A stretch of 64,000 nucleotides of DNA, taken from Neospora caninum Liverpool (taxonomy: Eukaryota > Apicomplexa > Conoidasida > Eucoccidiorida > Sarcocystidae). Each line of letters begins with the position of its first letter. Within the stretch, counting starts at the first letter, position 1. The notes beneath the pieces are model-generated. The model was not told where the DNA came from and made no database searches. It saw only the letters and a program-made list of their open reading frames with translations. The position numbers were made by a program, and so were the translations under genes. The stretch spans positions 1,098,724 through 1,162,723 of the forward strand of contig NC_018385.1 in the NCBI RefSeq assembly GCF_000208865.1, written 5' to 3'. This document shows, piece after piece, positions 23,723-36,813 of this stretch.

Positions 23723-26700
23723 ATGGACAGTCAGATGCAGCACAGGCTCGAGGTACTTCGGAACAAGTTAGGCCGTCAGCGCACACCTGTCCCTCCGGTT
23801 CCACCCGCTCTCTCTTCTCTCAAGCAGCCCGCTTCGGTTTCGCTCGGAATGGAGACTTCCGAGGCAGGCGCTGAGGGGAAAGAGGACTCAGGCGCGCCCG
23901 CAGCTGCAGCCGAGACAGGAGCTCAGTTTTCGCCTTCATCTTCTTCCTCGTGCTCTGCGCCGTCTTCATCCGGTTCTTCCGCTTCTTCGTTTCCAGGCGA
24001 AACAGTGAGAGAAGCGGAGGGCGCTGTGGAGAGGTCGGGCGAGAGAGGCGCGCACGTGAACGGAGCGGGGCCAGAGACTCTCGCGTCCGTGCCGGGAACT
24101 GCGGCTCTGCTTGCAGCCGCTTCCGCTCGATCCGCGCTCCGTTCTGGGCCGGCGTCTGCGGCTGCTCAGTCGTTTGCTGACACGTCTTCGAGCGTCCGTT
24201 CGCGCTTCGTGGGCTTGTCGGACATGACAACCTCCACAGCGCGTCGCATCGTTCTTCTCGAAGGGAGGAAGAAGAGCACTGCAGCGCTCTTGACCGAAAG
24301 CCTTCGCCCCTCGCGTTCGCCCTCGCACCCTCGCGGAGACGCCGAGAAAATGCGTGCTTCTGGTTCGCTGTCCGGTTGTGAGACGGAGCGCGAGGCGCCC
24401 GCAGAGGCGACGGGGCCTACGTCGCGGCCGCGCGTTTCCGAGCTGCAACAGTGGCGCTCGCGACTGAGAGAGAACGTGGAGAAGCAACTCGAGGAGTTTC
24501 AGACGCGCGCGCGGTCGCAAAAGGTTCTTGCGCCGCGGCGGGCGACCTCGAAGGAGCCCAGCGACGGAGAAGCCGAGACGGATCCGAGCGGCGCGCGAAA
24601 TCCCGCCCGGGGTGGACCGGGAGAAGAACCGGAGGTGGGCGATGAACAGCCGGGAGACCGCGTGGTGGGGACGAAGAGCGACGGCAGAGAGGCGGACTTG
24701 AGGGCTGCAGACCGCGGAGAGGGCGACGAAGAGAGAGGAAACAATGGAGGATTCCACCAGGGAGACGCCGCGAAGGGAGACGACAGCAGGGCCGTGGATT
24801 CGCACGCGGTTTCGTCTCCGACGTCTCGCCTCCCTGCCAGTCGAGAGGCCAACAAGGAAGGCGAGAGAGACGCGAGCGAAGATGGCGCCGACTTCGAGCG
24901 GCCTTTGTCCAAGAGTCCCTTGAGTCGCTTCCACCCGCACCGCCCTCTGAAGAATGCGCACCTGCGCGATGTGCATGTTGCTGAGCGCCAAGAAGACACT
25001 TCTCACGCGGCCAGCGGCGCCGTGAGCAGCCCGGAAGCCGGAGCGAGTGCGCGACATGCCTCGCAGGGTCGCGAAGAGCGGCACGGCGGGCGGAGTCGCC
25101 ATCCGCACGAAGAGCCTCGTTCGCGGGGAGGCGCGTGCAGTAAAGACGGCGGGTCTGCCGCGCGTTTCGCAGCGGATCGCGAGCGAGACGCCAGGGACGA
25201 GCGCGAGAGGCGCGAAGGCCAGGCGTTGCTGGACCGAGACAAGAAGCGCGAGGGCGGAGGCCGCGGGGAGGCGCACCGGCGTCGGTCACCGCGGAGGGAG
25301 CGCAGCTCGGAGGACGAGGCGCGGCGAGAAGATGTGGTTGTGGGTGGGCGCCCCGAGAGGAGAAGAGGGAGGAGCCGAAGTCGCGAGCGGAGGAGACACG
25401 AGGGGAACGCGCGGGCGCACCACCAGGAGTTGGCTGCGCGGCGAGAAGAGGAGACGCGCGAGAGAGAGAGGCGCGAGGAAGACGCCGGCAGGGACGCGCG
25501 CGATCGAGGGAAAGGCGGCCGCGAGAGAGAGCGCGAGAGAGGACGCGAGAGAGAAGGCTCTTCCCACGGCGGCTCGGCGTCGGCGGGACGCCGGAGCGAC
25601 GAGCGCAGAAGAGAGGAGGCGAGCGGCGGGCGAGTCGAGGGGCGAAGGAGGAGAGACGACTCTGAGCGGCGAGAAGAGGCGCGCGCGTCCGGGTCCGAAG
25701 GCGGGGAGCGCGAGGAGAGGGAGCTCGCGAGTCAGCCAGGGAATCGAACAAAGGCGGCGGGGCGGGGTGCGAGCGGGAGGCGCCTCAGCGAGGAGCGGAG
25801 GAGCCGATCGGCGAGTCCGATCACGCGCGAAAACAGTCCAGAGACAGAGGAGAAGCAGAGGGCGGTGCGAGAGCGAGACAGCGCGAAGCGGGCGCCGCGT
25901 GACCGGGAGGGGCGAGGCCGAGAGCGCGAAGAAGAGAGAAAGCGGCCGCGAGCCGCGGGGTCGGGCGGCGAGATGGAGGCCGAGGGGGACAGTCTGCGCG
26001 CGACGGCGCTGGGGAAGAGAGAAGCCGCAGAAGAGAGAGAAGAAGGCGAAATCGACGAGGACGAACCCGAGATGAGGGAAGAAGACCCTGCGCAGAAACC
26101 TGACGGCGGGGAGACGAAGCAGAACGAAGAGAAAAAGAAAGAGAAGGAGGAGAAGGAGAAGAAGAAGAAGGAGGAGAAGAAGAAGGAGAAAGAGAAGGAG
26201 GAGAAAGAGGAAGAGGAGAAAGAGAAGGAGGAGAGGGAGGAGAATGAGAGAGAGGAGAGGGAGGAGAATGAGAGAGAGGAGGAGGAGATGGAGAGAGAGG
26301 AGGAGGAGAAGGAGAGAGAGGAGAAAGAGAAAGAGGAGAAAGAGGAGAACGAAGACGAGCGGGAAGAGCTGTTTACGCCGGAGCCTGGGGAAACGGAGAT
26401 GCTGCTGACACCCGAAGATGGAGGGCAAGTCGACGCGTCTGTTGGGCAGCCGAGCGTGGAGGAGAGCGAGAGGCGACGGAGAGACGGCTCGGATCGGGCG
26501 AGTGGCCAAGAGGGGAAGGGCGTTGGCCGCGCCCTCGAGGCTTCGCGACTGAGCAGAGAGCCTCGGGCCGGGAGTGACGGCGACGGGCGCGGCGAGGACG
26601 AGGGCGAAGATGACGCGTGTTTGTCTGCGAGACCGGGCGCGGAGGCGGCCCCAGACGGGGCGAGGGAGCGCGGTGGGGAAGACGACGAGTGCAGTCCAGA

Positions 26701-29700
26701 GGAGGACGTGGATCCTGAGGAGCGCGAGGAGGAGGAGGAGCTCCAGAGACAGCTGCAGAGCGTGGGCGCGAGTTGCAAGTGCAAGCGCAGCAGCAGCCTG
26801 ATGTACGGATGCCGCAGAGTCGAGATCTTCAAGAAACTCAACAAGATCAGCGAGGGAACCTACGGCGCAGTCTTCCGAGCCATGAACCGCACCACGGGCG
26901 AAATTGTGGTGAGCGACGGACCCTCCAACTCAGAGAAGCCGTCGAAAGACAGAGACAGAAGAGAAAAAGAGCGAGAGAGAAAAAAAGAGCGGGAGAGGAA
27001 AAAAGAGAGGGAGAGAAAAAAAGAGAGGGAAGAGACAGAGAGACGGTGTAGATATGACGGGGCAGGCTGGGGAACAGCAGAAGAGCGGCAGAGCCCAAAG
27101 TAGAGGGTAAACGGAAAACGGGTAGCAACATCTCGGCGGAGAGAGAAGGAGAAAGAACAAAGAGCAGGAGATAAAAAAGACAACTGGAGAGAGAAGGGAC
27201 TGTGGAGGAAAGGCAAGAGAGCGAGGCGAGTTCTGGAGTTTGCGGCATGCGGAGAGTTGACCCGTGCCTTTGGAGAAGCGCGTTGGTTTTGGTATTTCTT
27301 CGACATGGGAGATGGACTTGAATTTGCTTGAACATTCGGACGCGACGGCGTCTATCTGCTTTGACGCATCTGCGAGCGGGGAAAGGGCGCGCGTGCAGAT
27401 TCCCCGAGTGTCCCGTTTTTTTTTCCCGATCTCCTTTTCCCTCTGCAGCGGTCGTCTGCGGTCACACGCCACGCCGTGTTTCCCCCTTGCTTTGCGGCTC
27501 CTGTGCAGGCTCTCAAGCAGATAAAATACCACAACCGCCTGTGGAGCGAGGGCTTTCCGGTGACGAGTTTGCGAGAGATTTCCATCATGCTGGAGTTGCA
27601 GCACCCGAACGTCCTCGATGTCCAGGAGGTCGTGGTCGGGACGGGCCAGCATCAAGTCTTCATGGTACGCGGATCAAGTGGAACAAGGAAGAGAGACGGA
27701 AGCAAAAAACGGGGAGGAACAGAGGCAGAACACGCGCGGCGGGGGTGGGGAGTGAACGAAGGCGGGGCGTCCCCGAGACGGAGAGAGAGATGGAGAGGGA
27801 AAACGCGAGGAAGACAGAAGCGCACGAGGCGAGACTGGACACATAGATAGAGAAGGAAAGGAGAGACATACATCACAGACAGGCGGCAGTTGTTTGTTTT
27901 CGGGCCTCGGAGGGGGGTTCAAGGTTTAGGCGGGGCGGTCCCAAGGCATGCACTACTTGGCTGCCGAGTGCATCTGCACCAAGAGTGGAGCGGGAAACCT
28001 CACGACTCCGAGGCGCGTGTCTGCAGGAGTCCTTTCGAGCGAGGCACACACATCTCCCATTCTTTCACGCTCGGCATCCAGGACGCGGTTGACGTCTCCA
28101 GCGTGCCCACAGTTCCTGCGACTTTCGAGACTCCCATTTCCTCCTCTCTCCTCTCCCCGTGTTCGCTCCTAGCGGTATTTGTCTCTCTCTCCTCGCGACA
28201 TCACTCTCTCTCGCCTCTCGAGGTCACTCTCATTTCCCCCTGTCTCTGTTTCGTTTTCTCTCGCTTTGTTTCTTCTCTTCCTTGCTTTCCGTCTGACCAC
28301 TTTGTCTTGGTGGTTCGTGGACGCACAGCTTGTCTGCGTTCTCGTTGTCGCAGGTGATGGAGTACATTGAGCATGAAGTCAAGACGCTATTGGACGAGAA
28401 GCCGGAGTTTTCTACCGCCGAGAGGAAGTGCCTCCTCTACCAGGTGAGAAAGGGGGTCCAGTGCTCTTGCGACTTTTCGTTTTGTCTCCTCGCCCCTCTT
28501 GAGAGATGCTTCTCCGAACCACGTGGAAGCCGCATTTTTTCAGTCCACCTTTGGCGCTGAATGTTGAGTCTTTTCAAGAAAGCGCGGACAGCGCCGGCTC
28601 CGCGTGGTCGTCCGAGTCCCCCTAGAACCTCGGTTCTTCTTCCGCTCGTTCTGCGTCTCCGCTCCTGTCTCCCTTTCTTCGCGTCCCGTCTCTTCTCGTG
28701 GCACGTCGCGCTCCTGTATCCTTCCGTGCTTTTCCTTGCCTGCCTCGCACCTCGGCTCTGCTCCCCCTTCTGTCTCCTCGCTGACTGGCCTGCTTTTCCC
28801 TTCAGTTTGTTTGCCCTATCTTGCCGCCTTGCCCACCTTCCCCTCCTGTGTTTTCCGACTCTTCATGTGGTTGCTTTGGCTGTGCGATTGCTGCAGCTTC
28901 TCGAGGCCCTGGCGTACATGCATGCGAACTTTGTCTTCCACCGCGACCTGAAGCCGAGCAACTTGCTATACTCCAATCGAGGGGTACGTGACCGCAGGTT
29001 CCGCCTCGCCACGTATCTCTGGCGCCTGTGTAGTCTGGCCGCTCCTCCGTCTCTCGTCTCGCCTTCGTCCTTCCTGTGCTTCCCCTTTTCCTGCTCAGCT
29101 GCCGTCTCTCGCCCCTCCCAATTAGCGCAGTGTCGATGTCGTCTGCCTGGCGTCTCTATCCTGTTCGTCGCTTGTCTCTTTCTGCTGGTCTTTCTTCTGA
29201 CCTTCGGTCCTTCTTTTGTCCTTCCGGCCCTGTGTCCGCCTCTTCGCCAGTCCTGTTCTTGTGTCCTTCTGTGCTTGCGTCCTTCTGTCCTGCGCTCCTT
29301 CCTTTGGTTCGCTTGGCTCTGTGTTTTCTCTCCTTCGCTCGCGTGTCTCTCGCGCGAACGCGCCGGTCTGGGTCTCTTCAAAAGCGTCTGTGGCCACGCC
29401 GTCTGCTTGCACTGCAGGTGCTCAAGGTCGCCGATTTCGGCATGGCTCGGAAGTTCGGTTTTCCGCTCCACAACCGCGTCTTCACCAAGAACGTCGTGAC
29501 GCTCTGGTACCGCCCGCCCGAAATCCTCCTCGGCGAGGGAACCTACGACGCTGCTTGCGACGTCTGGGCCGTCGGTGAGTCCAAAAGAGACACCCAGCCG
29601 AGGACAAGAGGCAGGAGAAAGAGGGACAGCACGAGAGACGAAGGGTCCGGAGTAGGCGAAGGAACGGGAAAGAGGGGAGGGAGAAGAGTTGACGGGAAAA

Positions 29701-30170
29701 GACAAGTTGCGGGAAGCAGCCGGCGCCAGGCGCGTTGTGTCGTCTACCGCCCTTTCCGGCTGAATGCATACGAAGAGCGGTCGGAATCGTTGAGTGGATG
29801 CGCCGTATCGGCACGGGGCGATAGCGCGGGTTCCGAGGTTCCTCATCCGAGGCATGCAGTGGCTTCAGCAAGCAGACCTGAAGCACATTCAGACGCCCAA
29901 ACAGGAGGCAAATATCTAGGCTTCAACCACGCTGCCTCCTGCTGCCAAAAAGCCGGATGGAGCCAGAAGATAGGAGCTACACACCGAGAGCAGCCCCCGT
30001 TTTCTGGCCACGAACGAGGGAGAAACGGTGGACAGGCGCCGCCCACCAAACCTCCACTTGCTGTCTCCTCCTGTCTCTCTCCTCCCGTTCTCTTCGTTGT
30101 CTCCGCGGCTGTTTCCTCGGAGATTGGCGCCTCTATTCGGTTTCGTATATATATTTATACATAGGCATTC

Positions 30171-30201
<31 letters not shown>

Positions 30202-33200
30202 TTTGTATACGTGTGTATGCATATGCATGTGCGTGTATGTAAAAGCGCACGGAAGGGGGTTCCTGTGGCTGCATGCGAGTGCACAAACTCTGGAAGGCAC
30301 CGTTCTGCAGTTCTGAGGGAGCGCTGGGCGTCTCTTGGTTGGTTGCCGGCGTGGTGCAGGCGCAATTTTCGGCGAGTTTCTTCGAAAGAAGCCTCTCTTC
30401 GCAGGCCACGGCGAACTGGACACGCTGAACAAAATCTTCAAACTCTGCGGTGGGTGGTAGTAGCTCAGACTCGAAGGAGAACTCGGGGGAGGCCCCCCCT
30501 AGTGTGCCTGTGAGCCGCGGCGGAGCATCTCTGTCCGGCCACGCGTCCTCAAGACCGGGTTTTTTCCGCTGTGTGCATGCGCTATCCTCTCAATCTCGAC
30601 GGGTTTGTGCATCTGCCTGTCGCGCAGTTTCTGTGCATTTCCATATACTTAAATACACATACTTACGCATATAGTGTATGTGCACATCTATCTCAGAATC
30701 CACGTGGTGTGCAGCCGTGCATGCGGTTTAGCACAGTCGTCTGTCGACTGGTTCGCCCTGTCTCTCCGTCTCCGTCGGTCCAGCCGTCCCCTTTCTGTGT
30801 CTCTGTGTGGGCGCGTGCGAACGCCTCGAATGATAAAGTGAGGGTTCCAGCGGCTGTGTGTCTCTACAGAGAGTTTCGCCTCACGCGTTGTTTCTGTCTC
30901 TCTCCCTCTCAGTGTCTCAGCCCTGCCTTCACTGATGCATGTGTGTGCATCGGAGGCTTTCTTGTCGCGGCTCTTGCCGCTCGGCGGCTCCACAGCGATC
31001 GCGAGACGAGGATGGTCAAATTTAAAACTGGCCTTTGCATGTGCTTTCTTTGCTTTTCAGGTACCCCGACGGAGACGTCTTGGCCGGAATTCAATTCGTT
31101 GCCCCACATCAAAAACAAGAAGTTCTTCACCTCGCCGCCTCAGTGTCAGCCTTCGTGGCGAGAGGTCTTCCCCCCACCTTCGAAACACCTGGCGATGGGG
31201 GTAGGGACGAACACGCGCGGCAGCAAAACGGCGCGTTTCAGTCCGCGTCGCCGTTTTATCGAACGCGACAGATCCTGCGCAGTTTATCTCTTCAAAGGAA
31301 CCCTCTCAACGTGTGCTGCGTTCAGTCTCGATAAACTCCCTGCTTGCACTGGGCAGACCGAGACGCACTGGGATATCTCCGTCGCACTGGAACGGGCTTG
31401 AGTTGTGCCGGCCCTCTGTCGTTTGTTCTTCTTTTTCTTTCGTTTTCGTGCGTCGTGCGTGGTCTCACGTCCGCGTGTTCTCTCGTTGCTGCGCGGCTGT
31501 TTGTGTTTGTTCACGGCCACCCACCGGACGAGCATATCTTCTGCCTCGAGGCTGCCGCCACTCTGTGAATGCGCAGTGAAGAATAGGCCTGCATGCGTGC
31601 ACAACCACTTCCATATGGGTGGAAGGTATGGACTTGTCCGCTCTCTGTTTCGTCGAGTTTTTGGCTCCCTTGCTTCTCGGCCATCGACCTCGCCTTCTCT
31701 CTTTTGTGTTGCGTTTCTCAGAGCAGCGGTGTGTTGACCGATCTCGGCCTCGATCTCCTCCAGAAGCTTCTCGAGCTCAACCCCGCGAAGCGCATCACGG
31801 CTGCTGAGGCGCTTCAGCACGAATATTTCCAGGTAAGAGGAAGAAAAGCAGAAAGAAAAAAGTGGAAACAAAACGCGTGGACGACGCGAGAAGCCGCGGG
31901 GCTCAGGGACGACCACAAATTGGAAACGCATGTGGCGGAGTGCATGCATGCGCCTGCAAGTTCATCTGCGCGGCCGCTCTGTGGTGCGGACACTCTGCGT
32001 GCTTTCTACATCGTTTTCGAGATGTGTGCAGCTTCACCTCGGGAAAACGCGCCCCAGCAGCGTACGGCCAGTGATGCACGTTTTGGTTAGGTGGACTGTG
32101 GAAGAAATCGCGACGCACCTCTATATTCTTTGTAGTGTGGAACGCATTGGCGCACCTGTTGCTATATACATACATATACACACATACATGTACATACGTA
32201 TATATATATATATATATGTATATGTATAATAAATATATGCCTGAGTGGATAGTGTGTCCTTGGCTGCCGCGTGTCAGAGAGGTTTGCAGAATTTGTGCAC
32301 CGCAACAGGAGGGAAGATAAAGGAATCTCATTGCGGGCGCCTTTGCGCAAACGCAGTCACGTACACGCGTGGACGTTTAAGGGTCGGGAGAGCCGTGCAG
32401 CTACGATGCCTGAAGTCGAGGTCCTTTTTGTCACGTCGGCGAGGTGAGGCTCACGCGGAGAGGTGCGGGTATGTTGTTTCCGTTTTCAGGAAAAACCCAG
32501 GCCGCAGCTGAAGGAACTGATGCCAACCTTCCCCGACACAAACAGCCAAGGTACGCGTTTGAACTTGCGTTCTGGAGTTCTCTCTCTGGGCGCCTCTGCG
32601 CTCGACGCCTGCTCATCCACTGTTAGGCTGTACATCCATGCCTCTTAAAAAATATATATACAGCCCTATCCGTTTGCCTAGACAAAGGTCTCCACATCTA
32701 CGATGTAGCTGCGTCCATCTGCCGACATGGATCTCTCTGCCTCGATCGCTAGGCATGTGTATCTCTGTGTTTCTTTGTTGAGCTGCACGAATGCTCGCGG
32801 GGTGTTTGTACGTTTGCTGGCAAGTTCACTGATGTGGATGGGTCTCGCGCATGCACTTGATAAAGGCGGCATCTTACGGACTGTGGTTTTCAGCACGCCG
32901 GAAGCGTCGACGGCTGGGCAGCGGGAACCCGTTCGACGAACAGAAACGTAAGGGCGAGGTTAGGTCGATTTAGGCTTGCGCGTGACCGTCTGAACAGAGT
33001 CTCTGGGTTCTGCATGTATGCCCGGGAGTAAACGTGGAAGAATAGATTGAATCTTGAGTAGGGGGAAAAGAAGGACAATCGCATGTGTAGAACACGTGAA
33101 TTTTTGGACGTCGATGGATCCCCTGCATCCGTTTCCTGCATCCATTGCGGCGTTCATGTGATGCGTTTGGGTTGGGGATGCGTGGCGCGGATGAAAAGAA

Positions 33201-33350
33201 GCGATTTACCTGTTTGCGCGTTTGTGTGCAGATCAAGACTCGTTCCGCTTCGGCGCTCGGGTGGATGCTGAGAAGTTTCTCTCTGCTCTGGCAGACCAAA
33301 CAAAGGAGAAGAAGAAAGACAAGACGACGGGTGCCCGGAAGGGCCGGTAA
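23723..33350 (+). CDS. Crk1: CDK11/PITSLRE-type cyclin-dependent kinase
   Basis: Eleven exons join in phase: 23723-26908, 27509-27664, 28354-28443, 28897-28983, 29418-29574, 30360-30449, 31061-31200, 31722-31832, 32490-32550, 32894-32947 and 33232-33350, giving 1,416 aa. The start is the first ATG of the frame in good context (CACACCATGG). Residues 1 to about 1030 are Arg/Glu-rich (RERERE blocks) ending in a Glu/Lys run, as in animal CDK11. The kinase domain follows: Gly loop [13 protein letters not shown] lysine near 1065, [11 protein letters not shown] (the PITSLRE-type helix), HRDLKPSN near 1159, VADFG near 1179 and [10 protein letters not shown]. The C-tail includes [13 protein letters not shown] and a basic end. 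CDK11 partners with cyclin L in transcription and pre-mRNA splicing. Equating it with T. gondii Crk1 is from memory of the family; the CDK11 class rests on sequence. Other CDKs such as CDK10 are less likely. Confidence 0.92.
26123..26353 (+). repeat. Purine-only Glu/Lys coding repeat in kinase exon 1
   Basis: Almost pure GAG/GAA/AAG sequence encodes a long Glu/Lys run. It includes a 24-base unit starting at 26231 and repeated at 26255. It is in frame with the kinase and corresponds to the poly-Glu region of animal CDK11. Replication slippage could easily change its length between strains. Confidence 0.85.
30146..30230. repeat. TA-rich microsatellite in kinase intron 5
   Basis: An imperfect (TA)n/TGTATA tract lies between kinase exons 5 and 6, followed by GCATATGCATGTG-like alternating sequence. 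Confidence 0.85.
32160..32240. repeat. TA/CATA microsatellite in kinase intron 8
   Basis: An imperfect run of TACATA and TATATA units lies between kinase exons 8 and 9. Confidence 0.8.
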
Positions 33351-33582
33351 TTCTTCGGGAAAGAAGAGGGAAGGAGAAAGGCCATGGGCGTTCGCTTTTC
33401 TCGGATGTGCGCACAAAAGGCCAAAGAAGGAAGCGTCAGAGAGTGAAGTGCTTCGCCGCACCTGTTAGGCATGTCACGACGCGTTGGTGCGTGTTTTTAT
33501 AGCCTCGCTGATAGCCGCAAGCACACGCTTGCATGCAGGACTGAATTTTCCAGTTGCGGACGCCCTTACGTGCTTATACCTT

Positions 33583-33619
<37 letters not shown>

Positions 33620-36600
33620 TTATATATATATATATATATATATATGCATGCTGATGTAGTTGCATGCGCAGCCTCTGGCGAGGGCGGGGCAGGGGTGAGG
33701 GAAGGGGGGCCGTGGCACAGCGTCTTCCGTCTGGTTCTGTGGGGTTCGGGAGACTGGCGTGTTGGCGATGTAGAGAAGAAAGAGTTTCAATCGGAGGAAG
33801 CGCTGCATTTTTGTCTTCGATGTCCTTGGCGGATCTCCTATTTGTCTGTTTGTGCGTCGATTTTTTTTCTCTGCGCGTTAACAACTGACTCTGCAAAATC
33901 GACGAACGGACATCGGGGGTTCATGAAATTCTGGCTGCAGTTGGCGAACCGAGTCTCCCGCAAACACCGCGCACCACACCGTCGCGCGGCCCCCGCGGAA
34001 ATCTGCGCCGTCGGGCGCGGCCTTTTCTCGCGAAACCTCGACGTGGGAATGAAAAACGAAAGGCAGAATCGAACACGTCTGGAGTTATTCACAAACTAAT
34101 TCGATATTCATGGATGTGTATCAGGTGGGGGCCCATACCTTAGCTTTTCTATTGACACAAACCCACACACATAGATGGAATCCTATACAAATGTTTAGAT
34201 ATCCAAGAATACAAAACTGGAGAGATTCGCCTGGTAAGGTGTGTCCCAGCGATGGCATCGCGTGTGCCTCCTGTCTCCCCTCTTTTTTTGACTCATGGGA
34301 AGAGACTTCCGCCCCGTAGCGATCAATCCCGACCCGTCGCTCCGTGCGGTCGCCTCCGGTTGAGACCGCACACAGCGACATCGGGGCACACAGCGACATC
34401 TCCAGTGTTCTCCGACAGTGTCTCAGTCGACACAGGCTCACAAAGGCCATCCCACAGTTCTTCCAAAGGGGGGTGTTTGTCCTCTCTTTGTTCATCCACG
34501 CTCGCGAGGAATCGAACAGTCGGATTCCTGCTGGTCTGCGACCGATTCCGACACTCGACGATTCTGTTCGCGGGGGTTTCAAGTGGACGCCCCTCGCGAC
34601 TTGGGAGGTTGAGAAAATCGATTTACCCCGGGTGAAGCCAAGCCACCACGCTCAGCGGCTGTCCAACCATGACGGCCGTTTATTCAGAGAAGGAGGCTCG
34701 GCGACAGCTCTCTCCTCGTTCTGCGGAAGTGTGAGGTTTCGCTTTTGGAATGATACGCGGAACTCCAGTGACTCGAGCCTATACCACGATGCTCCCTAGT
34801 TTTAGCCTCTAGAAATTTCTGGGTTGCTTCGTTACGCCTTTTCAACTAGACAAGCACGTAGGTTCCAGCGTTCTTGTTTGAGAATGACGTTGCGACAAAC
34901 GCTTGCGTTTTGCGGAAACAGTCATGAAAAGAAATAATACTGAAGGGGGCCAGGAGAAACAACATAACGTAGAAGTGTCTCCTCACACGCAGCATATTGT
35001 TCTACAACGATCTCCTTGCCAAGATAAAAATCCTCCGAGCGCGTACCACACACGGATTCATTTCCCGAGCGCAGCAGGGGCGATGGCTCTGAAGATGTTC
35101 TCACAGGAGATTTACTCTCTTCTTTGCTCCTTTTCCAGTAAGTACACTTCTCCGTGAAATCTGTACGACTAGCTCCCCACTCCGCGTTCCAGAAACCACC
35201 GCCTTCCATGTTTAGGCCAACCGGAACAATGCCGATGACATGCAAATGTATATCTTATTTTTCGCTCTACAAGTATGTAGGGGCAGCTGCGTACACAGTG
35301 GTAGACGCGCGTTCCGCTGTGTATTGGTGTTTCTGTGTTCCTGGTGAGGCACAAGCTGATCCTCTGAGCCGGCCATACTGGGGACGAACCCCGCAACCAC
35401 CTGGAAGCTGGGTAAACGGCTGCGTACCACTGTTCTCTAGCGGAATAGTTGCCGTTTGAGGCCCGCGAGTACCATGCAAAAGTCCACCTTTTTGAGAAGC
35501 TTCACTGAACATATTTGTGCGCCGGGTCGGTTCGCGTAGAGTCTCAGTCGCGTTTCGTTCTGAAGAACTGCCGCTGGAGCCCGGGAAGCTTCTCCTTCCA
35601 CCTTTGCTTCAGTATGTTTCCTCTGCCTTCGAAACAGACAGAACTCCGAACTTTTGCACACCCAGGGTCGCGCTAGTCTTTTTGGTTTCTCTGCTGCTGG
35701 CGGCGGCTGTCTCGCGCAGCTGCACGTCTTTCAAATTTTGCTTTGATAATCTCGTCCGTTTCTGCTTGTCGCTCCAGACGCAGGGGCGATATCTGGAAAG
35801 CGCACGCCAGTTAAACACACCTTGTCGAGACGTTCCCGCTTTTTGTCCTTGTGTCGGTTAGCATGCGTTGAGAAAACCCAAGAAAAAGGGACGTCCGAGG
35901 TTCACGCGTGTGCGACATGCGGGAACGTGTGCTGCAGCTTTTCTCAGCCGCCCGCCAGCCTGCTCGCGTCCGTCGCGTTTTTCGCCGATTTTCACTGTGG
36001 AACGCCGGGTTTCTCGCTCTCGTTTAGTCTGGCATTTCGCGGGCGCCGTGGAAAAAACGGTTCTCGAATCTCCAAGGGCGATTCTGCGGGTTCGTAGGCT
36101 CGTTCGCGTTCCCATTGCGATCCCGATGTCTCCGCAACACAGCGCGCTTGTCTGCCGTATGTGTAGGTTGAAGTGCCTCGCCGCGGTTGAAGTTCTCTTC
36201 GTTTTTCTTTGCAAGGCGCCATTCCGAAGTGAAATCTCACGTCGCGCCTTCCCTTTCCCGGAAGACGACTGAGGGCCTTTATTTGAGCTGTTGTTCCCTG
36301 AGTGCTCGACTTCCTACGCGGCCTCTGACGTCTCCGCGGCGGCCTGCACACGAGCTGCTGTATGTACACCCAAAAGGTTCTGCCGGCGTGGACCTCTCTA
36401 AAGTGTCGACACGGGAACCGTTCCCTTTTCCATTTTCTCGTCTCTCGTGGCATAACAGCTGCACACTGTAGGAGACAAACCTGCTAAGATTCGCTTTTTC
36501 ACAACCCTCCACCGTGTCTCCCGTCCCTTGTGTCGCCGCGCTGCATTTCCGAACTCTGCCTGTAGAAGGCCTGAAGACATCTCCCTCGCACACACCGTCA

Positions 36601-36813
36601 ATCCAGACTTTCTCGCGGCGCAGCCCTCTTGTTTCCCTTTTCCCTCTCCTTTTTTCTCCACCTGTTCCCCGTGGTGGAGGTCGGTCTTCGAAGATGTGCG
36701 AGCCCTGCGCGGACCGTGACCGCACCCTTTTGCGTTCAGGCTGAGCGGCGTCGTTCTGCAGCCCGCTTGTATCTTTTTCGCTCCGCAAATCGGTTCGTTT
36801 TACGCGAAGAATC
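33351..36813. other. Spacer after the kinase gene, with microsatellites
   Basis: No supported gene. 33588-33646 is a long (TA)n tract interrupted by TGTATT and followed by TGCATGC twice (about 33645-33668). The first few hundred bases are probably kinase 3' UTR. Open frames across 34.2-34.8 and 35.8-36.3 kb show no domain or splice support. Confidence 0.4.

Noticed and set aside
23966..26844. Several long minus-strand frames opposite kinase exon 1
   Set aside because: They are antisense of the RE-rich and poly-Glu coding repeats, giving only Leu/Ser/Pro runs.
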